The notes under the pieces are model-generated. The model saw only the letters and a list, made by a program, of their open reading frames with translations. It was not told the origin of the DNA and did not search any database. The position numbers and the translations under genes are program-made. DNA of 64,000 nucleotides from Arthrobacter globiformis (GTDB lineage Bacteria; Actinomycetota; Actinomycetes; Actinomycetales; Micrococcaceae): assembly GCF_030818015.1 (NCBI RefSeq), contig NZ_JAUSZX010000001.1, positions 682,001 through 746,000 on the forward strand. Reading direction: 5' to 3'. Numbering within the stretch: position 1 is the first letter of the stretch; each line of letters starts with the position of its first letter. Positions 34,436 to 43,472 of this stretch are shown in pieces.

Positions 34436-35799
34436 GCACGGCATCGCTTAGGACCTCAGGCGCAGGCCGCGTTTACGATTTCGCCGGCATCGGCGTCGGG
34501 CCCTTCAACCTTGGGCTCGCCGCGCTGAGCGAGCCGATCGAGGGCCTGGACGGAGTGTTCCTCGAACGCCGGGAATCCTTCGACTGGCACCCGGGCATGA
34601 TGTTGGAGCCGGCCCACCTGCAGGTACCGTTCATGGCGGATCTCGTGACCCTGGCGGATCCGACATCACCGTACTCCTTCCTGAACTTCCTCAAGCAGAC
34701 CGGCCGGCTCTACCGCTTCTACATCCGCGAAAACTTCTACCCGCTGCGGGCCGAGTACAACCAGTACTGCCAGTGGGTGGCCGGCCAGTTGCCGTCGGTG
34801 CGGTTTGGCGCGGAGGTGGCCGACGTGACGTACGACGACGGCGTGTACACGCTTTCGGTCGACGGCCCCGCGGGGCCGGAGGTGCTTCGTGCACGCCGGC
34901 TGGTGCTCGGCACCGGAACATCGCCCTATGTTCCGGAGGCATGCCGCGGGATTCTGGGGGCTGGGGGACCGGTCCTTCACAACGCGGATTACCTGGCGCG
35001 GAAAAGCGAACTCCAGCAGCGGCGGAGCATCACCATCGTCGGCAGCGGACAGAGCGCGGCGGAGATCTACTACGAGCTGCTTCAGGACATCGACGTGTAT
35101 GGGTACCGGCTCAGCTGGGTCACCCGCTCGGGCAGGTTCTTCCCGCTGGAGTACACCAAGCTCACCCTTGAGATGACCTCGCCGGAGTACGTCGACTATT
35201 TCCACGGGCTTCCGCAGGAGCGCCGCGACTCGCTCATCAGGAGCCAGAAGAACCTCTACAAGGGCATCAACTCCGAGCTCATCGACTCCATCTACGACCT
35301 CCTGTACACCAAGAGCCTCTCCGGCATGGTGGACACCCGGCTGCTGACGCATTCCGCCGTGACCGGTGCCAGCTGGAACGGCTCCACCGGGTCCCACACG
35401 CTGGAGCTGTCCCACGGGGAGCAGGGCGCGGACTATTCGCTGCAGACGGAAGCGGTGGTCCTGGCCACCGGATACGCCTACCGCGAGCCGGAGTTCCTGG
35501 CTGGCGTTCAGGAGCGGATTGCCCGGGACAGCGCCGGAAGGTTCGCTGTCCAGCGCAACTACAGCACCGGCGTCGAACCCAGCGAAATATTCGTGCAGAA
35601 CGCCGAACTCCACACCCACGGCTTCGTCACGCCGGACCTCGGCATGGCCGCCTACCGGAACTCCTGCATCATCCGGGACATCCTGGGCCGCGAGGTCTAT
35701 CCGGTGGAGCGCAGCATTGCCTTCCAGGAGTTCGGCGTGCCGCCGGCGGATGCCGCTGTGCCGGCTGGAGTAACTGCGCAGGCGGAGGTGCCCGCATGA
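34432..35799 (+). CDS. desB: Amine/lysine N6-hydroxylase (flavin monooxygenase)
   Basis: 455-aa FAD- and NADPH-dependent N-hydroxylating monooxygenase of the IucD/SidA/DesB type. FAD site [14 protein letters not shown] is near the N-terminus, the NADPH site [13 protein letters not shown] is near residue 205, and the family [11 protein letters not shown] motif is near residue 345. In the des pathway it N-hydroxylates cadaverine using O2. Start ATG overlaps the desA stop by 4 bases, and its own stop overlaps the desC start likewise. Confidence 0.93.
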   Translation: MSTASLRTSGAGRVYDFAGIGVGPFNLGLAALSEPIEGLDGVFLERRESFDWHPGMMLEPAHLQVPFMADLVTLADPTSPYSFLNFLKQTGRLYRFYIRENFYPLRAEYNQYCQWVAGQLPSVRFGAEVADVTYDDGVYTLSVDGPAGPEVLRARRLVLGTGTSPYVPEACRGILGAGGPVLHNADYLARKSELQQRRSITIVGSGQSAAEIYYELLQDIDVYGYRLSWVTRSGRFFPLEYTKLTLEMTSPEYVDYFHGLPQERRDSLIRSQKNLYKGINSELIDSIYDLLYTKSLSGMVDTRLLTHSAVTGASWNGSTGSHTLELSHGEQGADYSLQTEAVVLATGYAYREPEFLAGVQERIARDSAGRFAVQRNYSTGVEPSEIFVQNAELHTHGFVTPDLGMAAYRNSCIIRDILGREVYPVERSIAFQEFGVPPADAAVPAGVTAQAEVPA

Positions 35800-36377
35800 G
35801 CTTCACTTTCCGCTGCCTTGACGCCCAAGGGGACGCACTGCTCCTCCACAGCTGGGTCACCCGCCCGTACGCCTCCTTCTGGGGGATGTTGGATGCGTCA
35901 GTCGAGGACATCATGGAGGAGTACTCCAAAATCCAGTCCAGCGGACACCACCACGCGCTGCTGGGGATCGAGGACGGCGTCCCGGCCTTCCTGATGGAGG
36001 AGTACCTGCCGGCGTCGTCGACGCTCAACCGCGTCTACACCGTCCAGCCCGGCGATATCGGCATGCACCTGCTGGTCGCCCCGCCACAGGGAATGCCGCG
36101 TCCGGGGTTCACGGCCGACGTCATGGAGTCGGTCCTGGACCGGCTCTTCCAAAAGCCCGGCGTGGAGCGCGTGGTGGTGGAGCCCGACGCCCGCAACACC
36201 AAGATCCACGTCCTCAACGCGCGGCTGGGCTTTGAGCCCGCCGGCGAGGTGACCCTTCCGGACAAACAAGCCCTTCTGAGCTTCTGCACGCGCGAATCAT
36301 TCCACTCTGCCCGCGCCGCCCGTACGTCAACCCCGAAACGCCAATCAACGCAGGAGCATCACTGTGACCACCCTTGA
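35796..36377 (+). CDS. desC: Siderophore N-acyltransferase (DesC/IucB-like)
   Basis: 193-aa GNAT-fold acyltransferase of the RhbD/AlcB/IucB conserved domain. Visible blocks are [37 protein letters not shown] and [28 protein letters not shown]. It transfers acetyl, succinyl or similar groups from CoA to N-hydroxycadaverine. Start overlaps desB (ATGA). The 3' end overlaps the desD start by 14 bases. Confidence 0.93.
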   Translation: MSFTFRCLDAQGDALLLHSWVTRPYASFWGMLDASVEDIMEEYSKIQSSGHHHALLGIEDGVPAFLMEEYLPASSTLNRVYTVQPGDIGMHLLVAPPQGMPRPGFTADVMESVLDRLFQKPGVERVVVEPDARNTKIHVLNARLGFEPAGEVTLPDKQALLSFCTRESFHSARAARTSTPKRQSTQEHHCDHP

Positions 36378-38199
36378 ATTTGAATCTGTCCTGACCGCAG
36401 GCAATGCGGTTCCCCACCTCACGCCGGAACGCTGGGCCGCTGCCAGCCGGCACCTGGTCCGCAAGGCGCTCGCCGAGTTCTCGCACGAGCGGATCCTCGT
36501 CCCGGAACCGATCGGAAACGGCATCGGCGGGTACCGGGTCCGCAGCGACGACGGCGCCGTTGAGTACCGCTTCTCCGCCCGGATCCTGCAGCTGGACCAC
36601 TGGTCCGTCGACGCATGCTCTATTACCTGCCGCCGTGACGGGCAGGACGCCCCGCTGGATGCGCTCCGGTTCATCACCGAATTCTCCGGCACCCTGGGCA
36701 TCCGCCAGGAAATGCTCCCGGTTTACCTCGAGGAGATCGGCAGCACGCTCTCCAGCCACGCGTTCAAGCAGTGGATGGGCCAGCCGTCGTCGGCCGAACT
36801 GGCTGCCGGCGTGACCCGCGGAGCGGACCCAGCCACGGACTTCCAGACGATTGAACGCAGCATGACCGAGGGGCACCCGTGCTTTGTGGCCAACAACGGA
36901 CGGCTGGGCTTCGGAATGGGCGACTACTGTGCCTTTGCCCCGGAGGCAGGAGCCCCGGTGCAGCTGGAATGGATCGCGGTGCACAGCAGCAAGGCGGTCT
37001 TCACGTCCAGCCAGGGGCTCGAGTACGCCGCCCACCTGGAAGCCGAACTGGGGGCAGGCACCCTGGCTTTCTTTGACGCCGAGCTCGGTGCCCTTGGCCT
37101 GGACCCTGCCCAGTACTTCCTGATGCCGGTGCATCCGTGGCAGTGGGAGAACAAGCTGACGGTCACGTTCGCGGCCGAAGTCGCCCAGCGGCACATCGTC
37201 CACCTCGGAATCGGGGCCGACAGCTATCAGGCCCAGCAGTCCATCCGCACGTTTTTCAACACCACCGCACCGGAGAAAACGTACGTCAAGACTGCCATGT
37301 CGGTGCTCAACATGGGGTTCATGCGCGGGCTGTCGCCGCAGTACATGAAGGCGACTCCGGCGATCAATGACTGGCTTCAGGACCTGATCGCCGGTGACGA
37401 GGCGCTGCAGGGCCGCGGGCTCGCCATGATCCGCGAAGTGGCGGCCATCGGCTACCACAACGGCTACTACGAGGCAGCCGCCACGAAGGGCTCGCCGTAC
37501 CGCAAGATGCTCTCTGCCCTGTGGCGGGAGAGCCCGATGCCGTTGCTCAAGGACGGCCAGCAGCTAGCCACCATGGCCTCGCTCCTGCACGTCGACGCCG
37601 CGGGCAAACCCATGGTGTCCGCGCTGATCGAGCAGTCCGGGATGGAACCGGGCACCTGGCTGCGGCAGTACTTCGAGGCGTACCTCATCCCGCTGGTGCA
37701 CTGCCTGTACCGGTACGAGCTGGCGTTCATGCCCCACGGCGAGAACGTGATCCTGGTCCTCGAGAACGGCGTGCCGGTCCGCGCCGTCATGAAGGACATC
37801 GCCGAGGAGATCGTGGTGATGGGGGACAGGCTTGACCTGCCCGAATCGGTGTCCCGCATCAAGGTGGACATTCCCGACGGAGACAAGGTCCTGTCGATCT
37901 TCACCGATGTGTTTGACTGCATCTTCCGCTTCCTCGCCGCCCTCCTGGAGGAAGACGGCGTGCTCAGCGGCGAGGAGTTCTGGCGCACCGCGGCGGCAGC
38001 GGTTCGCGGCTACCAGGCGGAGCACCCGGAACTCGCCGACCAGTTTGCCCACCACGATTTGTTCGCCCCGGACTTCGAACTCTCGTGCCTGAACCGGCTG
38101 CAGCTGCGCAACAACCAGCAGATGCTGGATCTGGCCGACCCGTCCGGGGGCCTGCAGAAGGCGGGAAGGCTCGCCAATCCGCTGGCCAAATTCGCCTGA
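36364..38199 (+). CDS. desD: NRPS-independent siderophore synthetase (IucA/IucC family)
   Basis: 611-aa NIS synthetase that joins and cyclises acylated hydroxydiamine units with ATP. Family blocks: HPxHPxHKxR-type sites are represented by MTEGHPCFVANNGRLGFGMG, LMPVHPWQWENK, STRTF-like SIRTFFN, and LHCLYRYELAFMPHGEN-type VHCLYRYELAFMPHGEN with the FhuF/IucC tail. GTG start 36364 has AGGAG seven bases upstream. Last gene of desABCD. No siderophore exporter, receptor or FhuF reductase follows directly; an SDR gene comes next. Confidence 0.95.
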   Translation: MTTLEFESVLTAGNAVPHLTPERWAAASRHLVRKALAEFSHERILVPEPIGNGIGGYRVRSDDGAVEYRFSARILQLDHWSVDACSITCRRDGQDAPLDALRFITEFSGTLGIRQEMLPVYLEEIGSTLSSHAFKQWMGQPSSAELAAGVTRGADPATDFQTIERSMTEGHPCFVANNGRLGFGMGDYCAFAPEAGAPVQLEWIAVHSSKAVFTSSQGLEYAAHLEAELGAGTLAFFDAELGALGLDPAQYFLMPVHPWQWENKLTVTFAAEVAQRHIVHLGIGADSYQAQQSIRTFFNTTAPEKTYVKTAMSVLNMGFMRGLSPQYMKATPAINDWLQDLIAGDEALQGRGLAMIREVAAIGYHNGYYEAAATKGSPYRKMLSALWRESPMPLLKDGQQLATMASLLHVDAAGKPMVSALIEQSGMEPGTWLRQYFEAYLIPLVHCLYRYELAFMPHGENVILVLENGVPVRAVMKDIAEEIVVMGDRLDLPESVSRIKVDIPDGDKVLSIFTDVFDCIFRFLAALLEEDGVLSGEEFWRTAAAAVRGYQAEHPELADQFAHHDLFAPDFELSCLNRLQLRNNQQMLDLADPSGGLQKAGRLANPLAKFA

Positions 38200-38253
38200 A
38201 CTCCGCCATCAGGCAAGGCTGATCCATCGGTGCTCCGGGGCTAGGCTGTTGGC

Positions 38254-39057
38254 ATGACGCCGAACACCGCCAGACCCACAGCCCTCGTCACCGGCGCCAC
38301 CGCGGGACTGGGCGCCGAATTTGCCCGCCAGCTTGCCGAAAAGGGAAACAACCTGGTGCTCGTGGCGCGCGATACGGCACGGCTGCAGGCCACAGCGGAC
38401 GAGCTGCAGCGGCGGTACGGAACCACGGCTGAGGTGCTGACCGCTGACCTGACCGACGACGGCGGCGTGGCCGCCGTCGTCGGGCGCCTTTCCGACCCCT
38501 CACGGCCGGTGGACATGCTGGTGAACAACGCCGGAATCGGGCTGCTGCACAACTTTGACGAGAACCCCATCGAGGACGAGAGGAAGCACCTGAAGCTGCA
38601 CGTGCAGACGGCCATGGAGCTCTGCCATGCCGCCCTTCAAGGCATGCTGGCCCGCGGTTCCGGCCGCATCATCAACGTGGCCAGTGTGGCGGCTTTCCTT
38701 CCCCGCGGTTCCTACTCGGCGGCGAAGGCCTGGCTGCTCAGCTTCAGCCGCTGGGCGAACCTTGCCTACTCACCCCGGGGCGTGAAGGTGACCGCCGTCT
38801 GCCCCGGATTTGTCCACACCGAGTTCCATGACCGGATGGGGATGGACAAGTCCGTGGCCCCGGGCTGGACGTGGCTGCGGCCGGGGCGCGTGGTCCGGGA
38901 AGCGCTTACGGACAATGAGCGCGGGAAGGCTGTTTCCATCCCGACCAAGCGCTACAAGGTGTTGGCCGCCGTTGCCCGGGTGGTGCCGGACAGGTTTACG
39001 GCCGGGCCGCCGCGCCGGCCGCAGGAGCCGGGCGTCGGCTCCGGCGCGGGCGGATAA
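38254..39057 (+). CDS. Short-chain dehydrogenase/reductase (SDR)
   Basis: 267-aa NAD(P)-dependent oxidoreductase of the classical SDR family. Cofactor motif TGATAGLG (TGxxxGxG), NNAG, catalytic Ser in INVASVAAFLP and the YSAAK (YxxxK) pair are all present. Substrate unknown. It begins 54 bases after desD on the same strand, so read-through is possible, but it is not a known des gene. Its last 62 bases overlap the convergent FUSC-like gene, and the C-terminal tail PPRRPQEPGVGSGAGG is probably non-essential. Confidence 0.9.
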   Translation: MTPNTARPTALVTGATAGLGAEFARQLAEKGNNLVLVARDTARLQATADELQRRYGTTAEVLTADLTDDGGVAAVVGRLSDPSRPVDMLVNNAGIGLLHNFDENPIEDERKHLKLHVQTAMELCHAALQGMLARGSGRIINVASVAAFLPRGSYSAAKAWLLSFSRWANLAYSPRGVKVTAVCPGFVHTEFHDRMGMDKSVAPGWTWLRPGRVVREALTDNERGKAVSIPTKRYKVLAAVARVVPDRFTAGPPRRPQEPGVGSGAGG

Positions 39058-40081
39058 GCACCACCACGAGGATTCCGACGCCGGCCCCCACCACGGTTTC
39101 GACGGCGCGTTCGACTATGAGCACCTGCGGGTCCGCCGGCGCCGCCAACTGGGTCATGAGCAGGATCACCGGAGTGAACCAGACCATCGCCAGCCCGTAG
39201 TGCCGGGTCATGAACAGCTCGGTGCCGAACTGGAAGACGATCACCAGCAGGGCCAGCACCGCGGCCTCCAATCCCGGGAAGAAGTGCAGCGGAGCCCATG
39301 GCCCCGGCATAAGTACGACGGCGACCAGCACCAGCCCGAGGAACGTCCCCATGATCCTGTGGATCCCGCGGTGGACGCTGCTGGGCAGGTCAGCGCCCGC
39401 AAGGGGAACCGCAGCGGCCGCCATCGCCCAGTGCGGGTGGCCGCTTCCGGTCAGGACGCCGATGGTGCCGGCGGCGCCGACAGCCAGCACGTAGCGGGAA
39501 GCGTGAAGGGCTGCCCGGCGGCGCATCGCTCCCCGCAGCCGGGCGGACGGCCGCGCCGCGCCGGGGCTCCAGGCCCTGCCGCGGACCCAGCCGCCGAATC
39601 CCACGAGCAGCGAGAAGGCGGCGGACCCGGCGGCGATGAGCAACGCAACGTACCAAGGTACGGCGGCGGGAACCGATGCGCAGGCTCCCAGGGCAAGGAT
39701 CCCGAAGAAGGGGCCGTTGGGCCGGAGATGGACCTTGTCCGAATAGACGGAACCTGCGCCGGCCAGAAGGGCTTCGATGCCAACGAGCCACCATGAGTGC
39801 AGGCCGTTGACCGAGAGGAACACACCCACGGTCACGCCCGAAAGCAGGACCAGTGCCGCCTGGAGCTGGTGCTTGAGGCGGAGCTGGTGCGGTTCCGAGC
39901 GGCCGTACATGCCGGTGAGCGCTCCGAACACGGCGTAAATGGTGAGCTCCGGCCGGCCGGCGAGCAAAAGGAGGAGGGAGGGGACGGCCACGCTGATGGC
40001 AACACGCCATGCGGAGAGGTGGTCGTTGTTGGCGGGGCCCAGGCTGTGGAGCTGCCGCAGGTGGTGCACTACAGACTGCAC
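38996..40081 (-). CDS. FUSC-like polytopic membrane protein
   Basis: About 361 aa from GTG 40081, chosen because AAGGGG lies about eight bases upstream; in-frame GTGs at 40099 and 40132 are alternatives. It has two sets of membrane helices, each with a PxxAVFGALTGMYGR- or VPLAGADLPSSVHRGIHRIMGT-like loop. That is the duplicated arrangement of fusaric-acid-resistance (FUSC/YccC-like) proteins. An RPRRSRRPAPA basic tail follows. Likely an exporter or envelope protein; substrate unknown. The gene end overlaps the SDR gene tail-to-tail by 62 bases. Confidence 0.8.
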   Translation of the reverse strand: MQSVVHHLRQLHSLGPANNDHLSAWRVAISVAVPSLLLLLAGRPELTIYAVFGALTGMYGRSEPHQLRLKHQLQAALVLLSGVTVGVFLSVNGLHSWWLVGIEALLAGAGSVYSDKVHLRPNGPFFGILALGACASVPAAVPWYVALLIAAGSAAFSLLVGFGGWVRGRAWSPGAARPSARLRGAMRRRAALHASRYVLAVGAAGTIGVLTGSGHPHWAMAAAAVPLAGADLPSSVHRGIHRIMGTFLGLVLVAVVLMPGPWAPLHFFPGLEAAVLALLVIVFQFGTELFMTRHYGLAMVWFTPVILLMTQLAAPADPQVLIVERAVETVVGAGVGILVVVLIRPRRSRRPAPAAGAAARP

Positions 40082-40188
40082 CGGCACGACCCCCTTCACC
40101 CTACGAAGGTAGCACCGCCGCAAAGATCTCACCGCGGGCTACGTCACAAAGTGAGGCAGGCAACAGGGCCGGTTCGGCTGGGCAGCGC

Positions 40189-40240
40189 GAAGGCCCGCCC
40201 GGGTTGCCCCTTTGGAAAGGGGCAACCCGGACGGGCCTTC
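40189..40240. terminator. Long hairpin terminator
   Basis: Near-perfect inverted repeat of about 25 bp (GAAGGCCCG, one mismatch, then CCGGGTTGCCCCTTT and its complement), closed by a tiny loop at about 40214. It lies downstream of the MHS transporter gene (minus strand) and upstream of the FUSC-like gene. Confidence 0.75.
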
Positions 40241-40279
40241 AGTCGCGTCAGCCTTCGGCGCCAACAGCCTGCAGCAGCA

Positions 40280-41890
40280 TCAGGCGCGGGCGGGTACCTT
40301 GTTCAGTTCGTCGTCGAGGTCCTTATCCAGATCCCTGTTGAGTTCATCGACGGTCTCGAACGGCAGTTCGTCGAGGTCGATCAGCGGGTTCTCGTCCTGG
40401 GTAGCCACCAGTTCACGGGCCTCCGCCGGGGTGTCCACGCTGGGCATGGAGCCGGGCAGCGGACGCTGGGCGGATTCCTTGAGGAAGTAGATGGCCACGG
40501 CACCAACGGCCGAGGTGGCCATCAGGTAATAGGCAGGCATCATGTCGTTGCCGGTGGCGTTGATGAGGGCAGCCACGATGAACGGCGTGGTGCCGCCGAA
40601 GATTGCCACAGAGAAGTTGTAGGCAATGCCCATGGCGCCGTAGCGGCTGGCGGTGGGGAACTGCGCCGGCAGGGCCGAGGCGAGGTTCGCAATGTAGAAG
40701 GTCACGGGGAACGCGACCAGCGACAGGCCGGCCAGGGTTGACCAGATGCTGCCGATGCCGATCAGCATGAACGCCGGGGCAGCCAGGACCACAGTGCTGA
40801 CGGCACCGATCCAGAGCACCGGGCGGCGGCCGATGCGGTCGGAGAGCTTGCCGGTCAGCGGAATGCAAAGGCTCATGACCACGAGCACAGGGATGGTGAG
40901 CAGCGTGCCGTGGACGGGGTCGTAACCCTTGGATTCGGTGAGGTAGGTGGGCATGTAGGACGTCAGCGCGTAGCCGACGGTGTTGGCCGCTGCCACGAGG
41001 ATCATGGCCACGATGATCGAGCGCCAGTAAGCCTTGACGATGCCTACCGGGCCCATTGCTGCGGCGTTATCACCGGCGGCGGCATCCTTGGCGAGTTCCT
41101 CCTGGGCGTCCAGGGTTGCCTGGAACTGCGGCGACTCCTCAATCTTGCTCCGGAAGTACACGGCGATCAGGCCCAAGGGACCCGCGATCAGGAACGGCAG
41201 GCGCCAGCCCCAGTCCTCCATGGCGGCCTGGCCCAGCGTCAGCTGCAGCACGGACACCAGTGCGGCGCCCAAGGCGAAGCCGAGGTAGCTGCCCATGTCC
41301 AGGAAGCTGGCGAAGAAGCCACGGCGCTTGTCAGGCGAGTACTCGCTCACAAAGGTGGTGGCGCCGGCATATTCGCCGCCGGTGGAGAAGCCCTGCACGA
41401 GCTTGAGCACCACCAGAAGGGCCGCTGCCCACATGCCGATCTGCGCGTAGCCGGGCAGCAGGCCGACGGCGAAGGTGCTCGCAGCCATCAGCATCAGCGT
41501 GACCGCGAGGACCTTCTGGCGGCCCACCTTGTCGCCCAGCCATCCGAAAACGACGCCGCCGAGCGGGCGGGCGATGAAGGTGGCAGCGAACGTACCCAGG
41601 AGGAACAGCGTCTGCACGTTCTTGTCCGCTTCCGGCAGGAACACAGGCCCCATGGTGGTGATGAGGTAGCCGAACACGCCGACGTCGTACCACTCCATGG
41701 TGTTGCCCACGATCGTGCCGCCGAGGGCCTTCTTGAGCATGGGCTGGTCGACGACGTTAACGTCGGATACCTTGAGCCGGCGCCGCGCGAGCAGCTTTGG
41801 TTTCTTCACACTCTGGGGTGCGGCCTGGTTGGTTCCGCTGGCGTTCCTGGCGCCTGCTGAAGAGTCGGTCGTGCTTCGGTCTGTGGGCAT
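40280..41890 (-). CDS. MFS transporter, MHS (ProP/KgtP-like) family
   Basis: 536-aa twelve-helix permease of the metabolite:H+ symporter family. Signatures: GNTMEWYDVGVFGYL at the first helix, the loop 2-3 motif GWLGDKVGRQKVL, STGGEYAGATTFVSEYSPDKRRGF, and GKLSDRIGRRPVLWIG between the halves. It resembles proline/betaine or dicarboxylate symporters. An acidic C-terminal tail (DLDKDLDDELNK) could form a short coiled coil, as in ProP osmosensing. Start ATG 41890 has AGGAG eight bases upstream; the in-frame ATG 41914 does not. Monocistronic. Confidence 0.92.
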   Translation of the reverse strand: MPTDRSTTDSSAGARNASGTNQAAPQSVKKPKLLARRRLKVSDVNVVDQPMLKKALGGTIVGNTMEWYDVGVFGYLITTMGPVFLPEADKNVQTLFLLGTFAATFIARPLGGVVFGWLGDKVGRQKVLAVTLMLMAASTFAVGLLPGYAQIGMWAAALLVVLKLVQGFSTGGEYAGATTFVSEYSPDKRRGFFASFLDMGSYLGFALGAALVSVLQLTLGQAAMEDWGWRLPFLIAGPLGLIAVYFRSKIEESPQFQATLDAQEELAKDAAAGDNAAAMGPVGIVKAYWRSIIVAMILVAAANTVGYALTSYMPTYLTESKGYDPVHGTLLTIPVLVVMSLCIPLTGKLSDRIGRRPVLWIGAVSTVVLAAPAFMLIGIGSIWSTLAGLSLVAFPVTFYIANLASALPAQFPTASRYGAMGIAYNFSVAIFGGTTPFIVAALINATGNDMMPAYYLMATSAVGAVAIYFLKESAQRPLPGSMPSVDTPAEARELVATQDENPLIDLDELPFETVDELNRDLDKDLDDELNKVPARA

Positions 41891-42326
41891 TTGGGCAACT
41901 CCTGTGGAGGTCATTTGCTTGCGACTTATAGCTGCCCCGCTCCGGGCAGGCCTTCAATTTTACGGGATTTCCATGGATTTCGAGAGTCTGGTGCCGTATG
42001 ATCGCCCGGTTTAGGGGGCCAAACGGGACTGAAATCAGATTTCTTTTGGCCGATCTGGCCGCGCCATCCTGCGGATTTTCCGCGGCGAGGCGATCGTTAT
42101 CAAACCTTTTTCTGGAGCAGGGCTTTTCGGGCCCGATCTTGCGGCGATTCCGGCCCTGCCGGGCGAGGTACAACAGCCACAGACCGTTGCTGATTGAACC
42201 GTTCAACCGCGGTGCTCGTCTGATTGGTTAGGGCCTGACTTAGGACCCGGGACGTTGGATCGGGAAGCCGGGACTGAGCGTTCATAACTTCCAGACAGTT
42301 CATAACTTCCAGACGGGGTGTTCGCC
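41891..42326. other. 436-bp intergenic region
   Basis: Divergent spacer between the MHS transporter and a small membrane protein. It is relatively AT-rich for this genome and must hold the transporter promoter. No convincing gene was found. A 17-base unit, GTTCATAACTTCCAGAC, is repeated at 42280-42296 and 42298-42314. Confidence 0.6.
42280..42314 (+). repeat. Two-copy 17-base tandem repeat
   Basis: GTTCATAACTTCCAGAC at 42280-42296 and again at 42298-42314, period 18. It ends 12 bases before the small membrane protein start; role unknown (slippage product or regulator half-sites). Confidence 0.7.
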
Positions 42327-42833
42327 ATGGACTACGAGATCAGCGGTCTGCCGATGCATGTGTTGCTCGTCCACGCCACGGTGGTCTTCGTACCGTTGGC
42401 GGCCCTTTGTACGCTGCTCAGCCTTCTCTGGCCCGCCGCCCGACGGCGTTTGGGGATCGTCACGCCGCTAATTGCCCTGTTGGCGCTGGTCTTGGTGCCT
42501 GTCACCGCGGCTGCCGGCGCGTGGCTCCTGGACCGTATCGATACCACCCCGCGGATCAATGCCCATATGCAGCTTGCCGGGACGCTCCTGCCCTGGGTGG
42601 TGGGCGTGTTCCTCGTGGCCCTGGCCCAGTGGCTGTGGTTCCGCTACGGCACCACGCAGGCAGAGGGGATGCGGCGGCGAATGGGCACCGCCGGGTCCCG
42701 CATCGCGGGGATTGTCGCCGTCGTGGTCGCGTTGGTGCTCTGCGGCGGAGCAGTAGCCACCGTGGCGCTGATCGGGGAATCAGGGTCAAGGGCGGTATGG
42801 GAAGGATCCTTCCGGACCGGGGCCGAGGACTAA
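42327..42833 (+). CDS. DUF2231-like four-helix membrane protein
   Basis: 168 aa from ATG 42327, with an in-frame GTG at 42318 as alternative. It begins YEISGLPMHVLLVHATVVFVPLAALC, the start typical of DUF2231 membrane proteins. Four hydrophobic helices follow, ending VAVVVALVLCGGAVATVALIGE, with a His in LLVHATVVF and another in INAHMQLAG. Members are suspected heme or metal-associated inner-membrane proteins; function unproven. Confidence 0.8.
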   Translation: MDYEISGLPMHVLLVHATVVFVPLAALCTLLSLLWPAARRRLGIVTPLIALLALVLVPVTAAAGAWLLDRIDTTPRINAHMQLAGTLLPWVVGVFLVALAQWLWFRYGTTQAEGMRRRMGTAGSRIAGIVAVVVALVLCGGAVATVALIGESGSRAVWEGSFRTGAED

Positions 42834-43127
42834 AGAAGTCTCTTCCCGGACGGCTGGATTCTGCCTAAGGTGGACCCATGGGAACACTGATCTTCGAGTA
42901 ATGGATGCTCCATGGCGGCCATAGTTCAAGGTTGACCAGTCCACTGCTAGACCAGCCGCTTTTGGCCGCTGTGCCCGGCATTCGCCGCCGCAATCAACTC
43001 CGCCTGTTCAGGTTTCTGGCTTCGCAATGCTTCGTCGCTGGAGCAGGGCTTCCTTGCTATCCGGTACTGGCGGAATCACGGATCTAATATGGGGAACACT
43101 TCATTTCATCGCGGAAAGGAAGAACAA

Positions 43128-43388
43128 ATGGCCGACTCCTTCAACGGAAGCAGCATCAAGCCGGATGTCGCTGCGCATCTGGCGGAATCGATGGACACGC
43201 CGCCGCTGCCCACTCCCGAGACCCTGGCCGTGACTGCGGCAATGGGCGGGACAAAGCAGTGGCCAGATGGCAACGGCAAACGGCGCCACCCCAAGGAACA
43301 CGGCGCAAGCCCCGGCCGCCTCGGACAGGGCGCTGCTGTGACGGCAATCCACCGGACCAGTCGCCCGCAGATGCCGCACTCGTCCTGA
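43128..43388 (+). CDS. Small basic hypothetical protein
   Basis: 86 aa from ATG 43128, preceded by AAGGAAG, and followed 17 bases later by a good terminator hairpin, which supports expression. Sequence is hydrophilic: MADSFNGSSIKPDVAAHLAE then a Pro/Gly/Arg/His-rich C-terminus (NGKRRHPKEHGASPGRLGQG). No known domain. Confidence 0.5.
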   Translation: MADSFNGSSIKPDVAAHLAESMDTPPLPTPETLAVTAAMGGTKQWPDGNGKRRHPKEHGASPGRLGQGAAVTAIHRTSRPQMPHSS

Positions 43389-43405
43389 CCGGCTGAAAAT
43401 TCTAG

Positions 43406-43445
43406 ACAGCCTGGCTACGCCCAATATTGGGTGTCGCCAGGCTGT
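43406..43445. terminator. Rho-independent-like terminator
   Basis: ACAGCCTGGC (43406-43415) pairs with GCCAGGCTGT (43436-43445), with an inner CCCAATATTGGG hairpin, followed by TTTCTC on the plus strand. It sits between the small gene and the convergent ligD, and may serve both. Confidence 0.7.
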
Positions 43446-43472
43446 TTCTCTTTGGCTGACAGGGCTGTTCCG

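Noticed and set aside
36214..37458. 414-codon frame antisense to desD
   Set aside because: Shadow of a strongly supported siderophore synthetase gene.
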